Part shown: positions 1 to 13,100 of the stretch, one piece after another
Layout of the letters: every line of letters starts with the position of its first letter
How positions within the stretch are numbered: position 1 is the first letter of the stretch
DNA from: Pyrus communis
Taxonomy: Eukaryota > Streptophyta > Magnoliopsida > Rosales > Rosaceae
Assembly: GCF_963583255.1 (NCBI RefSeq)
Contig: NC_084803.1
Span: 7,182,238-7,246,237 of the forward strand
DNA: 64,000 nucleotides
Reading direction: 5' to 3'
Made by a program: the position numbers and the translations under genes
The notes under the pieces: generated by a model
What the model was told of the DNA's origin: nothing
What the model saw: the letters and a program-made list of their open reading frames with translations, nothing else
The model's database searches: none

Positions 1-3000
1 CGATTCTCAGTTATGCCTTCAGCTTTCATTTCCTGCAAGAATGCATAGCAAGTATGTAAATGCATTCCACACTAGAAGAAACGAGCAAGCACTTCAATAA
101 ATATGCCCCTCATCATCAGCAACCTTTACAAAAACAGAAAAGATACCTGTGGCATGTCAACTGCATATCTGATTTCATTAAATGTAATTGAGAGGGGTTC
201 AAAAGGAAGAACCATTCCTCGCTTCCTGGTACAATTGGCAGACATATTCTCTTGACTTTCATTTCTTGTCAATGAAAGCTCGGTGGTGTCTCCAGTTTTC
301 TTGGCAAGTTTCTTTGCCAAGGCTTCTTTGGACATTACTGCCTGAGGCTTGTCAATGGCTACAGGAAATTTAGTGTGATTGTTAGAACATTTCCAATGAT
401 GAGAAGAAAAATGTCAAAGTTGGTACTTACGATCAAGATACTGAAGTGCCAAGGTGAAAAGGAAGTTGAATAAAAGAATAAATCCAAGTAAAGCTACTAC
501 TCCAAGCCAGTACCAGCGCGCTTCTGGTAGTACCCCTCGAGACTTCAGGACCAGAACTCCTAATGGTTCTGTGGAGTTGGCAGGAACCTATAATCCAAAT
601 GTTGTACACACGTACATTTTAGCTAACATTTTTCTTTGTTAATTTTTTTTCTCATGTACTAACCCTTCATCTCAGTAAAAAAATGATGCTCACATGTCTC
701 CAACTTTTTCCAAGAAATTCGTTGATGGCCAAGGCATTCATTCCATATGTCATCGGTGAGAGCCAATACCCCCACAACAACCATTTCTTCATATTGTCTG
801 GTAACAAAAGGGGCATTTTTTACCATCAAATCTAAAAGAAGTTAACAAAAAATAAATGATAACGATGCATCTGTATAAATGATTCACCTCGAGATAAGAT
901 AAAGCCACCTAGAACGAAAACAAAAACTAAAGCAGCAGACCCAAATGTGTTTGCAACAATTGGGCTCCTGCCTATTGCCGCTATCAATCGGAACAGTCCA
1001 TTTGCCATCTGGCTAATACACAGCAGTGAAAGGAACTGTTTGAAGAACCTGATATTACAAACTTTCATCAGTTCCATAACAAATGGTTTCGAGGCCAAAA
1101 TTTTAAAACTAATTTCTACTATGTTGTGTTTTTCACCTTCCAATGCTCGGATCATAGCCTATAACGTAGTAAGTAACGGTCACCCAAATAGAAACCTCCA
1201 CAATGGTCAAAGGGATCCTTATCAGACAATTCGGTAAAGCATATGCCCAAGCAGGAAAGAACAGAAGATCCCTTTGCTTGAAATACACAGGAAGTCTCAT
1301 TACAGTCATAGCAAGTTCTGAGTACCCATTGAACATAATGATCATCATTGTGAAAAACAAAGATCCCATGTAAATGCCACCATCTTCCACACTACCTCGG
1401 TGCATCTCAGTACGTAAGAATAATGTCATTGTTACCAAAGCCATTAAACTAAACTGAAACCAAAATCAAAACCAGAGTTCAAATTAGCTGATTGCAGGTT
1501 GACAATCCAAATTTTCACTTGGCATTTATAGAATTACGAACAATTTTTTTTAAAAGCGATATGATAAGTCATATTTTGAATTCCAGCTGTTCTTCTAAAG
1601 CAATACGAGAATTCACGTTGTGATTTTTAGGCTTAAGTCTAAAGTGAATGTCCAACACATGCTCATACTCTACTTACCTGGATCATTTTGAAAATGTAGA
1701 TAAACGAATTCCTCTTCATAAGTAAAATTTGTCTAGACATACAAGCTTTGTAAAGTTCCTTCTTGCTAACTCCATACTTCTTAGTTGTTAAAGATGCAGG
1801 GTTGCCTTTAGACTTGTCAAACGGAATGGCAAGCTCATCGCCAAGTTCTCTACCGATGTGAAATGACTGCAATGCTTCAGCAAATTCATCGGAAGTTACA
1901 AAGCTATAAGGCTTCTCTTTCTGAGCCCAGTATTGCTCTTGATCTTTCCTTGATGTCACCTATAATAAACACAACAAAAAATAAAAGTTGTAATTATCAA
2001 GTCTGATCTTCCTGCAGAAATTAAATAAGTAAATGAGAAGATATGTCATAGTACGACTAACTTACTTCTTGTAGGAAATCAGCAACTCCTTTCCTCTCTG
2101 GACATTTGAATCCCATGTGTTCAAAGAATTCAAGCACATTCTCACGAGGGCCTTGATACACAATGTGGCCATCTGAGAGGAGAATTATGTCATCAAAGAG
2201 ATCATAAGTTTCTGGTGCTGGCTGCAAGAGAGAGATTAGAGCAGTTCCATTGAGGATGTGGATGGATTGTCTGAGTGAATTTACTATGTGATATGTAGTC
2301 GAACTGTCCAAGCCGGTAGATATTTCATCCATGAAAAGTGCTTTTGCTGGTCCAACCAGCATCTCCCCTGCAGTTTCAGGATTTAGAAATTGGTAGGGAC
2401 GAATTTGTGGTCTCTTCTAGAACTACAAACCTACCTGTGGTGAGTCTCTTTCTTTGTCCACCAGAGATACCTCGTCTCATGTGATCCCCTACCATGGTGT
2501 CAGCACAAATGTCGAGCCCCAGAACCTGCAAAACTTGATTAGCAAAAACAGAAGGAATACAGTAAAGAGACCACATTTTTATGACCGTATGATGCAACCA
2601 GTCGATTTGTACTTCTTACATCGTGCGGTCATTGAGTGGTAAAAGAAACGCGGTCCTTCTAGCTAATAATTTTTTCACAATGCATTAATGTAGAAGAATG
2701 GTGGGTACCTTGATGATGTAATCTGTAACTACATTGGTTTCCTGTCCTTCCAGTGCTGCTGCCTGTAAAATACAAGCAACACCGGAAAATAAATTTTCCT
2801 TTTAAAAATAGGTGCGTAATTGCTGATATAAATGAATTATAAGGAGAAACATTTACAAGGAAAGTAGTAAAATTTTCTTTCCTCCAGTACTCTTCCGTTT
2901 CTCATACCTTCATGTAAACATCAAGATCAGGATCCGGCTTAATGTTTTCGGCCTTCTCTCTCCTTGATAATTCTACCAGCACTTCTGAAAGTGTTTCCAA

Positions 3001-4697
3001 CGCAAATGAACTTTGATTTTCATGAAATATACTTCAAACTAATCAATAAGTTAGACATGTAAAATTTCACTGTATTTTAACTGACCATAACGTGGCCCGA
3101 CCCCTTGACATCTTGCTGAAAAAGCCATCGTTTCTCTCACTGTCAATTCCGGTATGTGTAGATCATGTTGACTAATATAAGCTGATGTTCTCTCTGGTAT
3201 AAACTCTTCCATCCCATGTCCGTTGTATGTAACTCTCCCCGAAAGCTACAAGTTATTACAAACAATTACGTGAAGCCATAACACAAAAGTTAACGCTATA
3301 CAGTAAGTTGATTAGATAGAAGTAAATGTAATATGCTTACTTTTAGATCTTTACCAAGTTTTCCGGCCAGTGCCAATAGTAATGTGGTCTTTCCAGAGCC
3401 CGGTGGGCCTAAAAGCAGTGTCATTCTGCGCAAATTAGACCATAAATTTGAGAACTACCGTAAGTTAAATATTTGCATCAGTAATATTGCCTAATTAATT
3501 ACCTTTTTGGCTTGATAATTCCACTAACATCATTGAGGATTGGTAATTGTTGCTTTCGACTTGGAAGAATATGGAGATAATTCAACAACAACTTCAGAGA
3601 GGAAAAAAAAAAAAAAAAATGTGATGCACAAGAGAAAGTTGAATTGCTACGTACAAAATCAAACCGCACAAATTTGTAAATAAAAAAACGAATATAAATG
3701 TTTGATTCAAAAGTTGAATTACCTCTAACATATTAATGGAGAAGTTGAACATTGTAGGCAATGCCCTACCGCCAACATAAGCCTCTGCTTCAACATTTAA
3801 ATGCTCGAACCGGACTTCAGTTGTCGGATATTCAAGTCCAACTCTGAGTGTAAATTTTGGAAAACAGAGAAAACCAGCTCCAAATAAGTTATGAGTTTCT
3901 TCTAGGGCCATTCAGCAAGGGTCCCAGGTGCAACCGCCCACAGGGGTCCCCAAAAAAATTTAAATGTAATATCGACACACCAGTTCAAGAAATACTAAAT
4001 GACGAACTATTTTTCCAATCATACCGAACACAAAATGATCTCTATACGCTCCACCAATATCATCGATATTGTTCCAACTTAATCATTTATTATAAGGTGT
4101 TTAACACAAAAAGGTCTCGGTGTTATTAGTTGTGGGATCTCCCATGTTTTATTTGTAAATTATTTTGCATGGGACAGATGTAAGATCATATTCTCCAACA
4201 CAAAATTATCAACCAATTCATGAACAAGTTAATGAAAAAGAAAAAGTCAAATGCAGATGTAAGTTAAACCAGTTGGTCGGTATTTAACCCTTACTATCAG
4301 TTCAAATGATTTTCTCTATAAACTGTAAGTTATTGTAGTTTAGAATATTTTCTTCTAAAAAAAAGTGAGAAAAAGTCGAATTGATATACCTGTTCATGCG
4401 ATCCTTGAGCTTCAACAAGAACTTCTCATTATCTTCCTCTGCAATCTTCACCAGTCTCTCCAACAAGTTCTTCCTTTCTAGTAATCCCAGATTCGTCACA
4501 TCAATCTCTCTAGCTTTGCCCTCCTCTTCCGCAAGCAGACCTCGCCGCGTGCGTAAATACGTAGGCAGTCTCTCGATGGCAGCCCATGTCAGAGACTCTT
4601 CATCATCTTCTTCGTGACGAGAAGACATGGAGAAAACTTCCATGGAAGTGTTTCTCCACATGTCAAAGCTGCTACGTCCACTCCCAGGATTGCTCAT
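1..4697 (-). CDS. PDR-type ABCG transporter, copy A (5' part, runs off left edge)
   Basis: Full-size ABCG (pleiotropic drug resistance) exporter of the plasma membrane, the family that pumps terpenoids, hormones and toxic lipophiles. Exons, 5' to 3' on the minus strand: 4390-4697, 3723-3843, 3503-3591, 3341-3425, 3086-3245, 2908-2984, 2709-2762, 2435-2525, 2066-2367, 1678-1959, 1137-1453, 888-1048, 694-797, 431-587, 147-358, then from 32 off the window. The first 15 exons encode 840 aa in frame with no stop. Visible parts are the N-terminal [17 protein letters not shown] motif (here [13 protein letters not shown]), NBD1 Walker [10 protein letters not shown], signature [13 protein letters not shown], Walker B LFMDEIS, and the first membrane domain (exons 10-14). 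NBD2 and the second membrane domain lie outside. The exon pattern and phases match the neighbour at 10143-17179, except that the linker is one exon where the neighbour has two. Substrate cannot be inferred. Start chosen by homology with the neighbour. Confidence 0.93.
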
Positions 4698-4943
4698 TGT
4701 CCCTTCACTTCAACTACTGCACTAATTTCTTATCATATAAAATCAAATTCCAAACACAACCCACCAAGCTTTCCCACACTTACATGCAAAATAAAATTGT
4801 ATTTCGTGGACTTCAGAGCTGAATAGCTGAGATATTAATTGAAATGGCTTTCAGGGTTTATGAACGGACACAGAGATGACCAAACGCATGTGTCATACCA
4901 GCTATCTCTTTCCCTTGGGTGGGTATGGGAGTTTGATACATAA

Positions 4944-4951
4944 TATTTATA
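4944..4951 (-). promoter_or_regulatory. Probable TATA box of PDR copy A
   Basis: TATAAATA on the minus strand, about 250 bp upstream of the start codon at 4697. The same octamer sits at a similar distance (about 270 bp) upstream of the tandem paralogue, so the two core promoters appear to have been duplicated with the genes. Transcript starts are not known from sequence alone. Confidence 0.5.
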
Positions 4952-6635
4952 CGAACTTCAAACTAGAAGTGAGACTTTGGACTTGTATTTTATTCTTTTA
5001 TAATGCAACGATATAATTATTATAAAAATAAAATAAAATAAAATAAAAGGTGGCAGAATAATTTACTTTATCAAACTCGTTATACATGAGAGATTTGAAA
5101 CTTTGAACTTAATATTTCTCATTTATAAGTTAAGAAGAATATAACTAGATCGTAGCACTAACTGATACAGATTATACTTGAAGCATGTATATACAAATAA
5201 TAGTGCAACATTTCCTAATAAAAAAAAATAAAAAAAAAACTTTAGTCTTAAAAAGAAAAAAGGAAAAACGTTAGTCTTATGCTTATACCAATTTGATACG
5301 TAATTTACATTTTACCATGTGTGAAATTTTTGTCACACTATCTTTTGGTGTTTAACTATTCATTGCATCTTGTAATTTATATTGTTTTCCGATATAAGAA
5401 TCTTGTATTCTTTAAGAATACTCTGATTTACAGTTAAGAGATATAGCAGAACATTGTGATTTGCAAGCAAGGACAGTAGAGTAAGAAGCCTTGTTTCTTT
5501 AATTAGCGTGCATATTGAACGATCCAAGAACTCAAAATTATGTGCCACCGATTGCACAGATTTAAGTAATAGAGTTTACGATCAAAACGAAAAGAAACAG
5601 CCCCAGATCAGATCTGCAGGAGTTTCCTTACACAGCAAACAAAAAACAATGATCATTTGCTTAATTAATTAAGAGGTGAAACTACAGGATTGTTTATTGA
5701 ATCAAACATGCTAATTCCAAGACTTATCATCCTCACCGTCTCCTGTTATTATGCAATTAATGAACAAATTGATTTGATGAAATAATTCTTTCAACGTGGT
5801 ATGAATCTGTTGCTTAATATCCCAGCTAGCTAGATTTGATCAATTTCTAAAATGATGAGGAGTGAGACTCTGAGAGTTCCATTATAAATGTAATCTTTCA
5901 ACAAAATAGCACAAGCACGATTAATCGGTATATTTTCTTTTCTTTTCTTTTTTTTTTCCAATTAACTATGTCATCACTTAGCACCAGCTACAATGTCATC
6001 CCCTTGTTAATAAGGTCATCTCTAATCACGAAGGCTAAACGTAGCTCTCTAAAAATTAATATATAAAGATGACGTTAAAGATAAAAAATTTCATCCCCAA
6101 CCATGAGGGCTATATTTTATTACTTTTTTAGATCAAACTTAGCCTGCCATGAGACTACATGCCAAACTTAGTCTGATTCTTTTAGGTTGATTTCCTTTAC
6201 CCTTTGGTTAGAGACAGATTTTATCAATTTTATTACTAAATATGGCATCTAGCTCTTCATTGGAGATGACCCATCCGGGAGATTCTTTGTGGTGCTTGCT
6301 TGCTGGTGGGGCTTCCATGATAAAATGCTTTCAGAACGTGATGATGCGAGGCCAGATCAAAATCAGTGAAACACTAATCCTATGTGATAGAAAAAAGAAT
6401 GTACAATTTCCAGTGCAAATTTCTTACATTTTCTCTTACACTACATGTAATTTTGCTACGAAAACTAATAATTTCAGCCATAAATTAATTCCTTCTATCT
6501 CAATATTTTGCCAGCTTTTGCAAATATTTAAGCAATCATCCATGTCCGTTGGCATTGGAACTTGAAACATACACATCGTTGTGAAGAAATTTTTAGTTGT
6601 AACAGATAATACAAACGGTACACCACGTGTTTTAA

Positions 6636-7324
6636 GGAAATTTTTCCAAGTACCTATCACACATGCTGACTTGGAATTCCTCACTAATAAGCATCTGACA
6701 CCTATCCTTCTACTTCTTAAGTTACACTAAAATACCCATTTTACCCTTATGTTCATTTCACTAAATAATTAAATAATTAAAAAAAAAATTGAAGTTGTAG
6801 GGTGAGCTCCAGTGCTTTCCTGCAAATCGAAAGTACCCATTTCCCCATCGCCCATCGCCCATCCCCATCCCCCATCCCCCATCCCTCCACGGCTCCACCG
6901 GTCCACCCATCCTGCCCTTCCGCATCACCTCTCTCCCTATCTCTTTCTTTCTCTCTCTCTTCCCCTTTTTATATCTTCTCTTTCCTGCTCCAGAGTAAGA
7001 ACAAAAAAGATGTCAGCGAACTCCGGCTGGTAGATCGAGATTGACGACAGCAGATCTGAGTTGGAGTCGCCGCCGACAATCTCTGGGTTCCATTTAGAGG
7101 TAAGAGCGGAAGAGAGAGGGGAAAGGAAAAATCACCGACCGGTGATGGAGGTGGGTGCGGGTGGTTCGGCGTCGTCATGCTCGGCAGCCTCTGATGTCAT
7201 TTTGAGTTTATTTTAAAATAATGGTCAGTTTTTAAATTTAAAAGAATAAAATATACAGATGTCAAATGTTCGTTAGTGGAATTCTAGGTCAGCGCATATG
7301 TGACAGGTACCTGGAAATATTTCT
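6636..7324. mobile_element. Non-autonomous inverted-repeat transposon
   Basis: The left end (from 6636, GGAAATTTTTCCAAGTACC) reads as an imperfect reverse complement of the right end (to about 7324) over roughly 75-90 bp; both arms share TACCTRTCACAYATG and a GAATTCC..CACTAA block. The interior has a CCCATC-type simple repeat (6838-6895), pyrimidine tracts and no transposase. Long terminal inverted repeats without coding capacity suggest a Mutator-like MITE, but I did not find a clear target duplication, so the superfamily is open. Confidence 0.6.
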
Positions 7325-8739
7325 CTGTCGTTTTGGTTTTTAAATTATTTACAGTTTTGGTAAACGATTTTTTTATTTAAAAAAACGAGTTAGCCCTAAC
7401 GAGAATTACGAATAATGTTTCCAACCCCGCAGTGGTAAACGTCCTCTGATCGACTGTAAAACGTCACTGCTTACTACTGTGTTCTTTGATGGGGACGTCA
7501 TTGCTTACTTCATAATTCATATCACAAAAATACATTTCCTTCCACTTTCATTGGAGAAAATTGCGTTGGACCGTCCATTTCTTACTTGAATATTCGTTGT
7601 TTTTGTAAGAAAAAACAATCTCATGACTATTTAGGCAACTAACATATAGCTCATAATTCCGTAGTTGAACAAACTTTTAAAAAATATAGATAAAAAAAAT
7701 TTCCCCATGCAAGTACTGAAAATTATGCATACATACAATCCAAAGAACAATTAGATATATATAATAATAAATGATAGAACAATAATGTCGTAAGCAGTGA
7801 CAAATGAGATACGTGATTTTTTTTTTTTTTTCATCGTAGGGGAAGATCATGAGACTCAAACATTGTTTTTGAAGAGATAAAAATATAGGAAATTTTAGTT
7901 CAACCCATTGTTTTATTTTTGCACCTAATTTAAAAAATATTTTTAATAGAATTTCAACTTTGCCATTAAATAAATAAAAAGATTTTAGAAAAAAAAATAG
8001 AATTTGTAGGTTGGCCATAGCCACCATCGAGGAAAACAGAGGGGAAAAGAGGTTTTCACCACAGCACCTCTCTATTTTCTTCGACAAGTGCAATCGAAGC
8101 TCCGACGACCATAAATGCTCTCTTTTCTATTTTTTTGTTTCCTTATACGAACTTAGATTCAATCAATCGGAAAAGAGAGAAAGGGGGTTCGTATTCTTTT
8201 CAAGGTATGAGAAAAGAGAGGAAGAGAAAGAGAAGGAAATGAATGAATGAAGATATCAGTTCTTGACAAACTCATGGAAATTTTTTGTCGACGTTTGGTT
8301 TGGGTTCGCTGAAAATAATAGAGAGGTGTACTGGTGTGGTGTGTTTAAGGTTATTTGGTGAAGAGATAAAAATATGTCTCTATTTTTTTTAATTATTTAA
8401 GGGAAATATGGGGATTTATTGCCAAAAAAAAATTGTTTGATTGGGTGTAGAAATAAACAAATGTATCCAAATAAAATTTCCCATAAAAATATTTGTTACA
8501 ATAATAATGTTTTTACCAAAAAAAAATAATGTTTAGTCACCATTCGAGCTAGCTCATATGCGTAGTATCAACATCAATTTACTTCCTTGCCCTACATTAA
8601 TTCTCTCTGAAAATTTTCAGTGAACACTTTTCTCTCATGACAATCATGTTCAAACAATACATTAGGTCATCTCCAACCAAAAGCATTCGGCCAACATTAG
8701 CCCTAAAGTTGGATACGACAGTCTCCAACCAAAGGGCAT

Positions 8740-9130
8740 TTTGTAAATGGGCGTATTTTGGGGGTTCAAGTCGGCCCGACTCAACCTTTAATATAAAGGG
8801 CTACGTTGTTTGAGGCCCGCCCTATAGGCCCGATCCATTTGAACCCAAGAAGGCTCGGTCGGGCCCGCATAGGCCCAACTTGAGAGCCCATTTTAGATCC
8901 CAATTTACATAAATATACTCAAAATAAAAAGTCACTACTCACTTTGGCCAAACTCTTTTTTTTAAGTAAGGCCATTTTAGCTCGGCCCATGTGACCCAGA
9001 CAGGCCCATTTGGCCTATAAAAGGCCAGTTGTGAGCTGGGTCCGGACCTTAAAATTTTGGAAAAGCCCGGTCTGGCCCAAGCTCATAAAATTTAGATCGA
9101 ATTGGCCCGACCCGACCCATTAACAAACCC
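8740..9130. repeat. GGCCC-motif-rich degenerate repeat
   Basis: A locally GC-rich patch in AT-rich DNA with more than a dozen GGCCC / GCCCGAC / GGCCCAT words on both strands (for example around 8773, 8815, 8830, 8863, 9001 and 9108). No open frame and no tidy tandem period. It resembles the degenerate interior of plant hAT-type elements, but this is a weak assignment. Confidence 0.35.
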
Positions 9131-10142
9131 TAGTCGTAAGCATGTATTATCTAATTTCTAAATGATTACTACTTCTCTCTCATTGTTCTCTTTTAACCAC
9201 TCATTCCACATATTTTCTCTTCTTGAACTAACTGCGTCAAAACCAAGGAACTACCAACGATCACGAATTTTACGATGTCTCTGGACAATTTGTCGATCGA
9301 TCCAGTTACAAAAGTTACTCTCCGCAACCTCCTACACACGCATGTATTCTATTTGGACATTCATTGACTAAATTAAATTTTAAATTCGCACAAGGGGTTA
9401 TTAGTCTTATATTCCAACATAACATGCTAATTCTTTGTTCCAACACACCATGCTATATTCTTTATTCCAACACCTCATGCATAGCATGTAGGTTGGATGG
9501 ATCCTTGTAAGTTCTAACATCCAGTAGGTAGTGATTATTAATAATCCATGATAAGTCTTCTTGAATTAAACTTATCATTCATTATCCATCATTTTCAATT
9601 TTCTCTTTTAATATAGCATCTGACTGCCAACATACTTAAAATCTTTTTCATCCAGGATAAAACAAAAAGGGGTACAAAATGTTGTCGTTTTTAGGATAAC
9701 ATGAAACTTTATGGATTTAGGAAGTAAATTCACCCTTCTTTTTTCTCTTTTTACGCTTCTCCATTTTAATTTCCTATCCCTATACTCGTTTGATTTATTC
9801 AATCCATAAACAAACAAAAATAAATGAAGGAGCGCATAGAGAGAAAAAGAAGAGTACGGCAATCACTACTCCTAATTTATAGGTTGAACATACTATTACA
9901 CATAGCTGAGATACAACACCTTAGATATTGGCCCAAAGATATATATAATATATATTAAACAAAAACGAAATTTACATGTTAAATGAAAATAAAATTAAAA
10001 ATTTAAGATCAAACTCCATACCTATGGAATAGGCTTTGGCATAGTTCCTAACATGTATATTATGCACAGGATCTTGGAACTTCAGCAAAACCAAGGACCC
10101 GAAGCGATGGTATTTGCTTTTTCCGTTTTCCACAATTTCCTC

Positions 10143-13100
10143 TCATCTCTTTTGGAAATTAAATACCTTGATTGAGAAGGCAAAAGTGAAGCCAAAGAGC
10201 ACACAAATGCCAACATGCACAGCTGCAACTGCACCCAAAAAGTCCCGTCTGTACCCAAAGTAATCCCTCACAAAGTGTTCCACACTTTCACCTGTATCAA
10301 ACGTGTCTTTTATGTCTCCAAACTGCGAAGCAACCAATCCGTACAACGTGTATGAAACTGGGCATATCCAATAGTACCATCTCCACCATATTGGCATTCT
10401 CTGTGATACAAAGATAGTCAGTACATTGTTCATCCTTCGTCGTGATACAACGGGGAAGTTTTTTAAACAAAAACCAGAGGTGCATAAGAATTATAGGAAC
10501 TCACTGTTCTTGGAACGATGAATCCTGAGAAGAGATTCCATATTGCATAGAAGGCAGACGAGACTATGGCAGCAATGTTGTGATTGGGAGTCACGGCAAC
10601 GGTCATCATACCATAGAATGTGAAGTATAAGAAAGTGAAGTACATGAAGAAGAGATACCAAAGGAACTTGCTGACTGTCCAATCAAATCCGATCATGGTG
10701 TATACAATAACTCCGTATATGATTGTCTGAACAAAAATATACGGGAGCTCAATCACTACCTGCAAATCATTGGAACTTGGTGAGGTACCATCATGATCGA
10801 GTTCAACAAAAACTAATAAAGTCCATGTTTATACAACTTCATGGGTAAGAGTAACCAAGTAGAGACTGAAACGTGCTTAGATAAATTGTTTTTTTTTCTT
10901 TTTTCTTTTTTCTTTTTTTGTTCTCTCTGAATTTTGTGTACATTTCAGTAAATAAGAATCACAGTTTGATTGGATCATCTACCTTTTAGAAAGGCAACCT
11001 TATTGAGTGAAATACCTGTCCAAAGGCATATGGCAATGCCGAGTACATTCCAGCCGCCCTTTCTCTGTAAAAGACTGTCCTCTCAATAGCCACAACCGGC
11101 TGTACTGATGCGGCATTTTGTACCCCAATGAAGAGAACAGCAGCATACATGGAACCCATTGCATTGAAAAGATCTTGTCGGCTTGTCCTGCATTTTCAAA
11201 TACTTATTGTCAAATTAAGGAGTAATTTTTTTCATTTTCACACTACGTTGTATGTTTCAAACTCGGGGTGCCATTCACCTTTTCGAGCCCAGATCCCAAA
11301 ATATTGTTCCGAACATTAAAGCTATGAAAGTTGTGAACAAGAGTCTCACTGCACTGTATGGCGGGTTTCGCCAGTATGATAAATGTTGTTTCCATAGACA
11401 GGCCATACACTGGCTGAAGAAAGACTGAGAGTACTGAGTAGGGAAGTACAAGTCTTTTGAACCTGCTGGAGGAGTGCTTAGCTCCTTGATCATGGCTTTG
11501 TTTCTCCTGAACAATTCAAGATGTTATTAATAGTTGCAAAACCAAGTGTACTTAAACTGAACTAGAGATTTCTTTAACTTCCAGGTTTTAGGAGCATTTA
11601 GAATTTGTATTAGAAACTTCAGTGGTGGAACCCTACCCATATAGTTCTGAGTTCCTATATATTTCGGTGAAGTTAACACCAATACTTGCTTCTTGTGCTG
11701 CTGCAGTAATCTCTAGCATCCAAGTTGCAGGATTGTAACCATCCTTAATTTTGGGAACTCCATCAATATCCTTTGATGAAACAAAAATCATGTGAGTAAT
11801 TACAATTAGATATGACAATGTTTGCGAGAGTGGGAATTTGTAAACATGTTAAATATATATATTGGCAACATGCTTCTATGAGCCTTACCTCAAAGTACTT
11901 GATCAAATGGGACGAATGGCGACCTAAAGGACCGACATATATTTCTTCACCTCCTCTTTTCAAAAGAAACAGCTGCAGTGAGGCATTGAATTGCTCAGTT
12001 CTGGTAATATTAAGTAGCACATTCAAATTTTATAATTGTACAGTTTAAAGAGTGTCTCACTTCATCGAAAGCATCAAATATGTCAATGCTTGGCTGATGG
12101 ATGGTGCAGACTACAGTTCGCCCGGTGTCCACTGTATTCCTCACCGTTCTCATTACAATTGCAGCTGCCCTGGCATCAAGGCCAGAGGTTGGCTCGTCCA
12201 TAAATATTATGGATGGATTGGCAACAAGCTCTACTGCAATTGTTAGCCTTTTACGCTGCTCAGTTGAGAGACCATTCACACCAGGCAATCCAACAAGTGC
12301 TTCCCTTATCGAGATCAGTTCAACAAGCTCCATGACTTCCTCAATAAACATCTGCAAACAATTTTATCATCAGATTTATAGCAAACAACTTGACCGAGCA
12401 GACCACACTAAAATGACGTAAATGCAACCTTTCTGTTATATACTTTACCCTTCTGGTTGTGGAATCAACCTCAGGAGGCAACCGGAGGGATGCAGAGTAA
12501 GCCAAAGACTCATAAACTGTAACATGAGGAGAGTGTATATCGGTTTGCTCACAATATCCTGATATGCGAGCAAATGTTTCTTGCTTCTTTGGGTACCCAG
12601 ATATTGTGATGTTTCCTTCAATATATCCACCCGTTTTCCTCCCTGCCAACACATCCATTAGAGTAGTCTTTCCAGCGCCACTAATACCCATTAGAGCTGT
12701 TAAGACTCCCGGCCTAAAAGCACCGGTCACACCCTTCAGAAGTTGTAGTCGATCCTCAGTTACCCCTTGAGTTTTCATTTCCTGCAACCATGTTATAAAT
12801 GGAAGGTTAAGGATGCAATCATTGCTACTTACAGAGAAGTAAAGATTAACATTGTTAACTGAATCTCAAAAAAAATCATGAATAACCAAAAACAAAAGAA
12901 GCATTTTTTGTTAGAAAAGCTCTTCAAGCCTGAAATCTCAAGCATTGTTTTCTCTTCCATAAAACTGAAAAATACCTGGGGCATGTCAACGGCATATTTG
13001 ATTTCATCAAAAGTAATCCAAAGGGGTTCAAAAGGCAGAACCATTCCTCGCTTCTTGTTTCCATTGACTTCAGAAATGCTGCCCACTCTCGCAGACAGTG

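Larger units (their letters stand above)
4952..10142. other. Intergenic region between the two PDR genes
   Basis: About 5.2 kb, AT-rich, with no coding exon I can support. It contains an inverted-repeat element (6636-7324), a stretch rich in GGCCCA/GGCCCGA motifs (about 8740-9130), and A/T homopolymer runs. A possible open frame at 7677-8093 is low complexity and resembles no family. The 3' UTR of PDR copy B should lie in the last few hundred bases, just below 10143. Confidence 0.6.

Noticed and set aside
7677..8093. 138-aa frame on the minus strand with hydrophobic stretches
   Set aside because: Low-complexity Phe/Lys/Ile-rich translation of AT-rich DNA; nothing resembling a known family.
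9162..9371. 69-aa ORF that could be a small gene
   Set aside because: No homology recognised, AT-rich context, no splice or promoter signals; indistinguishable from chance.
11637..11770. Apparent break in PDR copy B after NSELYG
   Set aside because: The frame continues cleanly across a GT-AG intron (TATGG|G AGA AAC), restoring [10 protein letters not shown]; no lesion.
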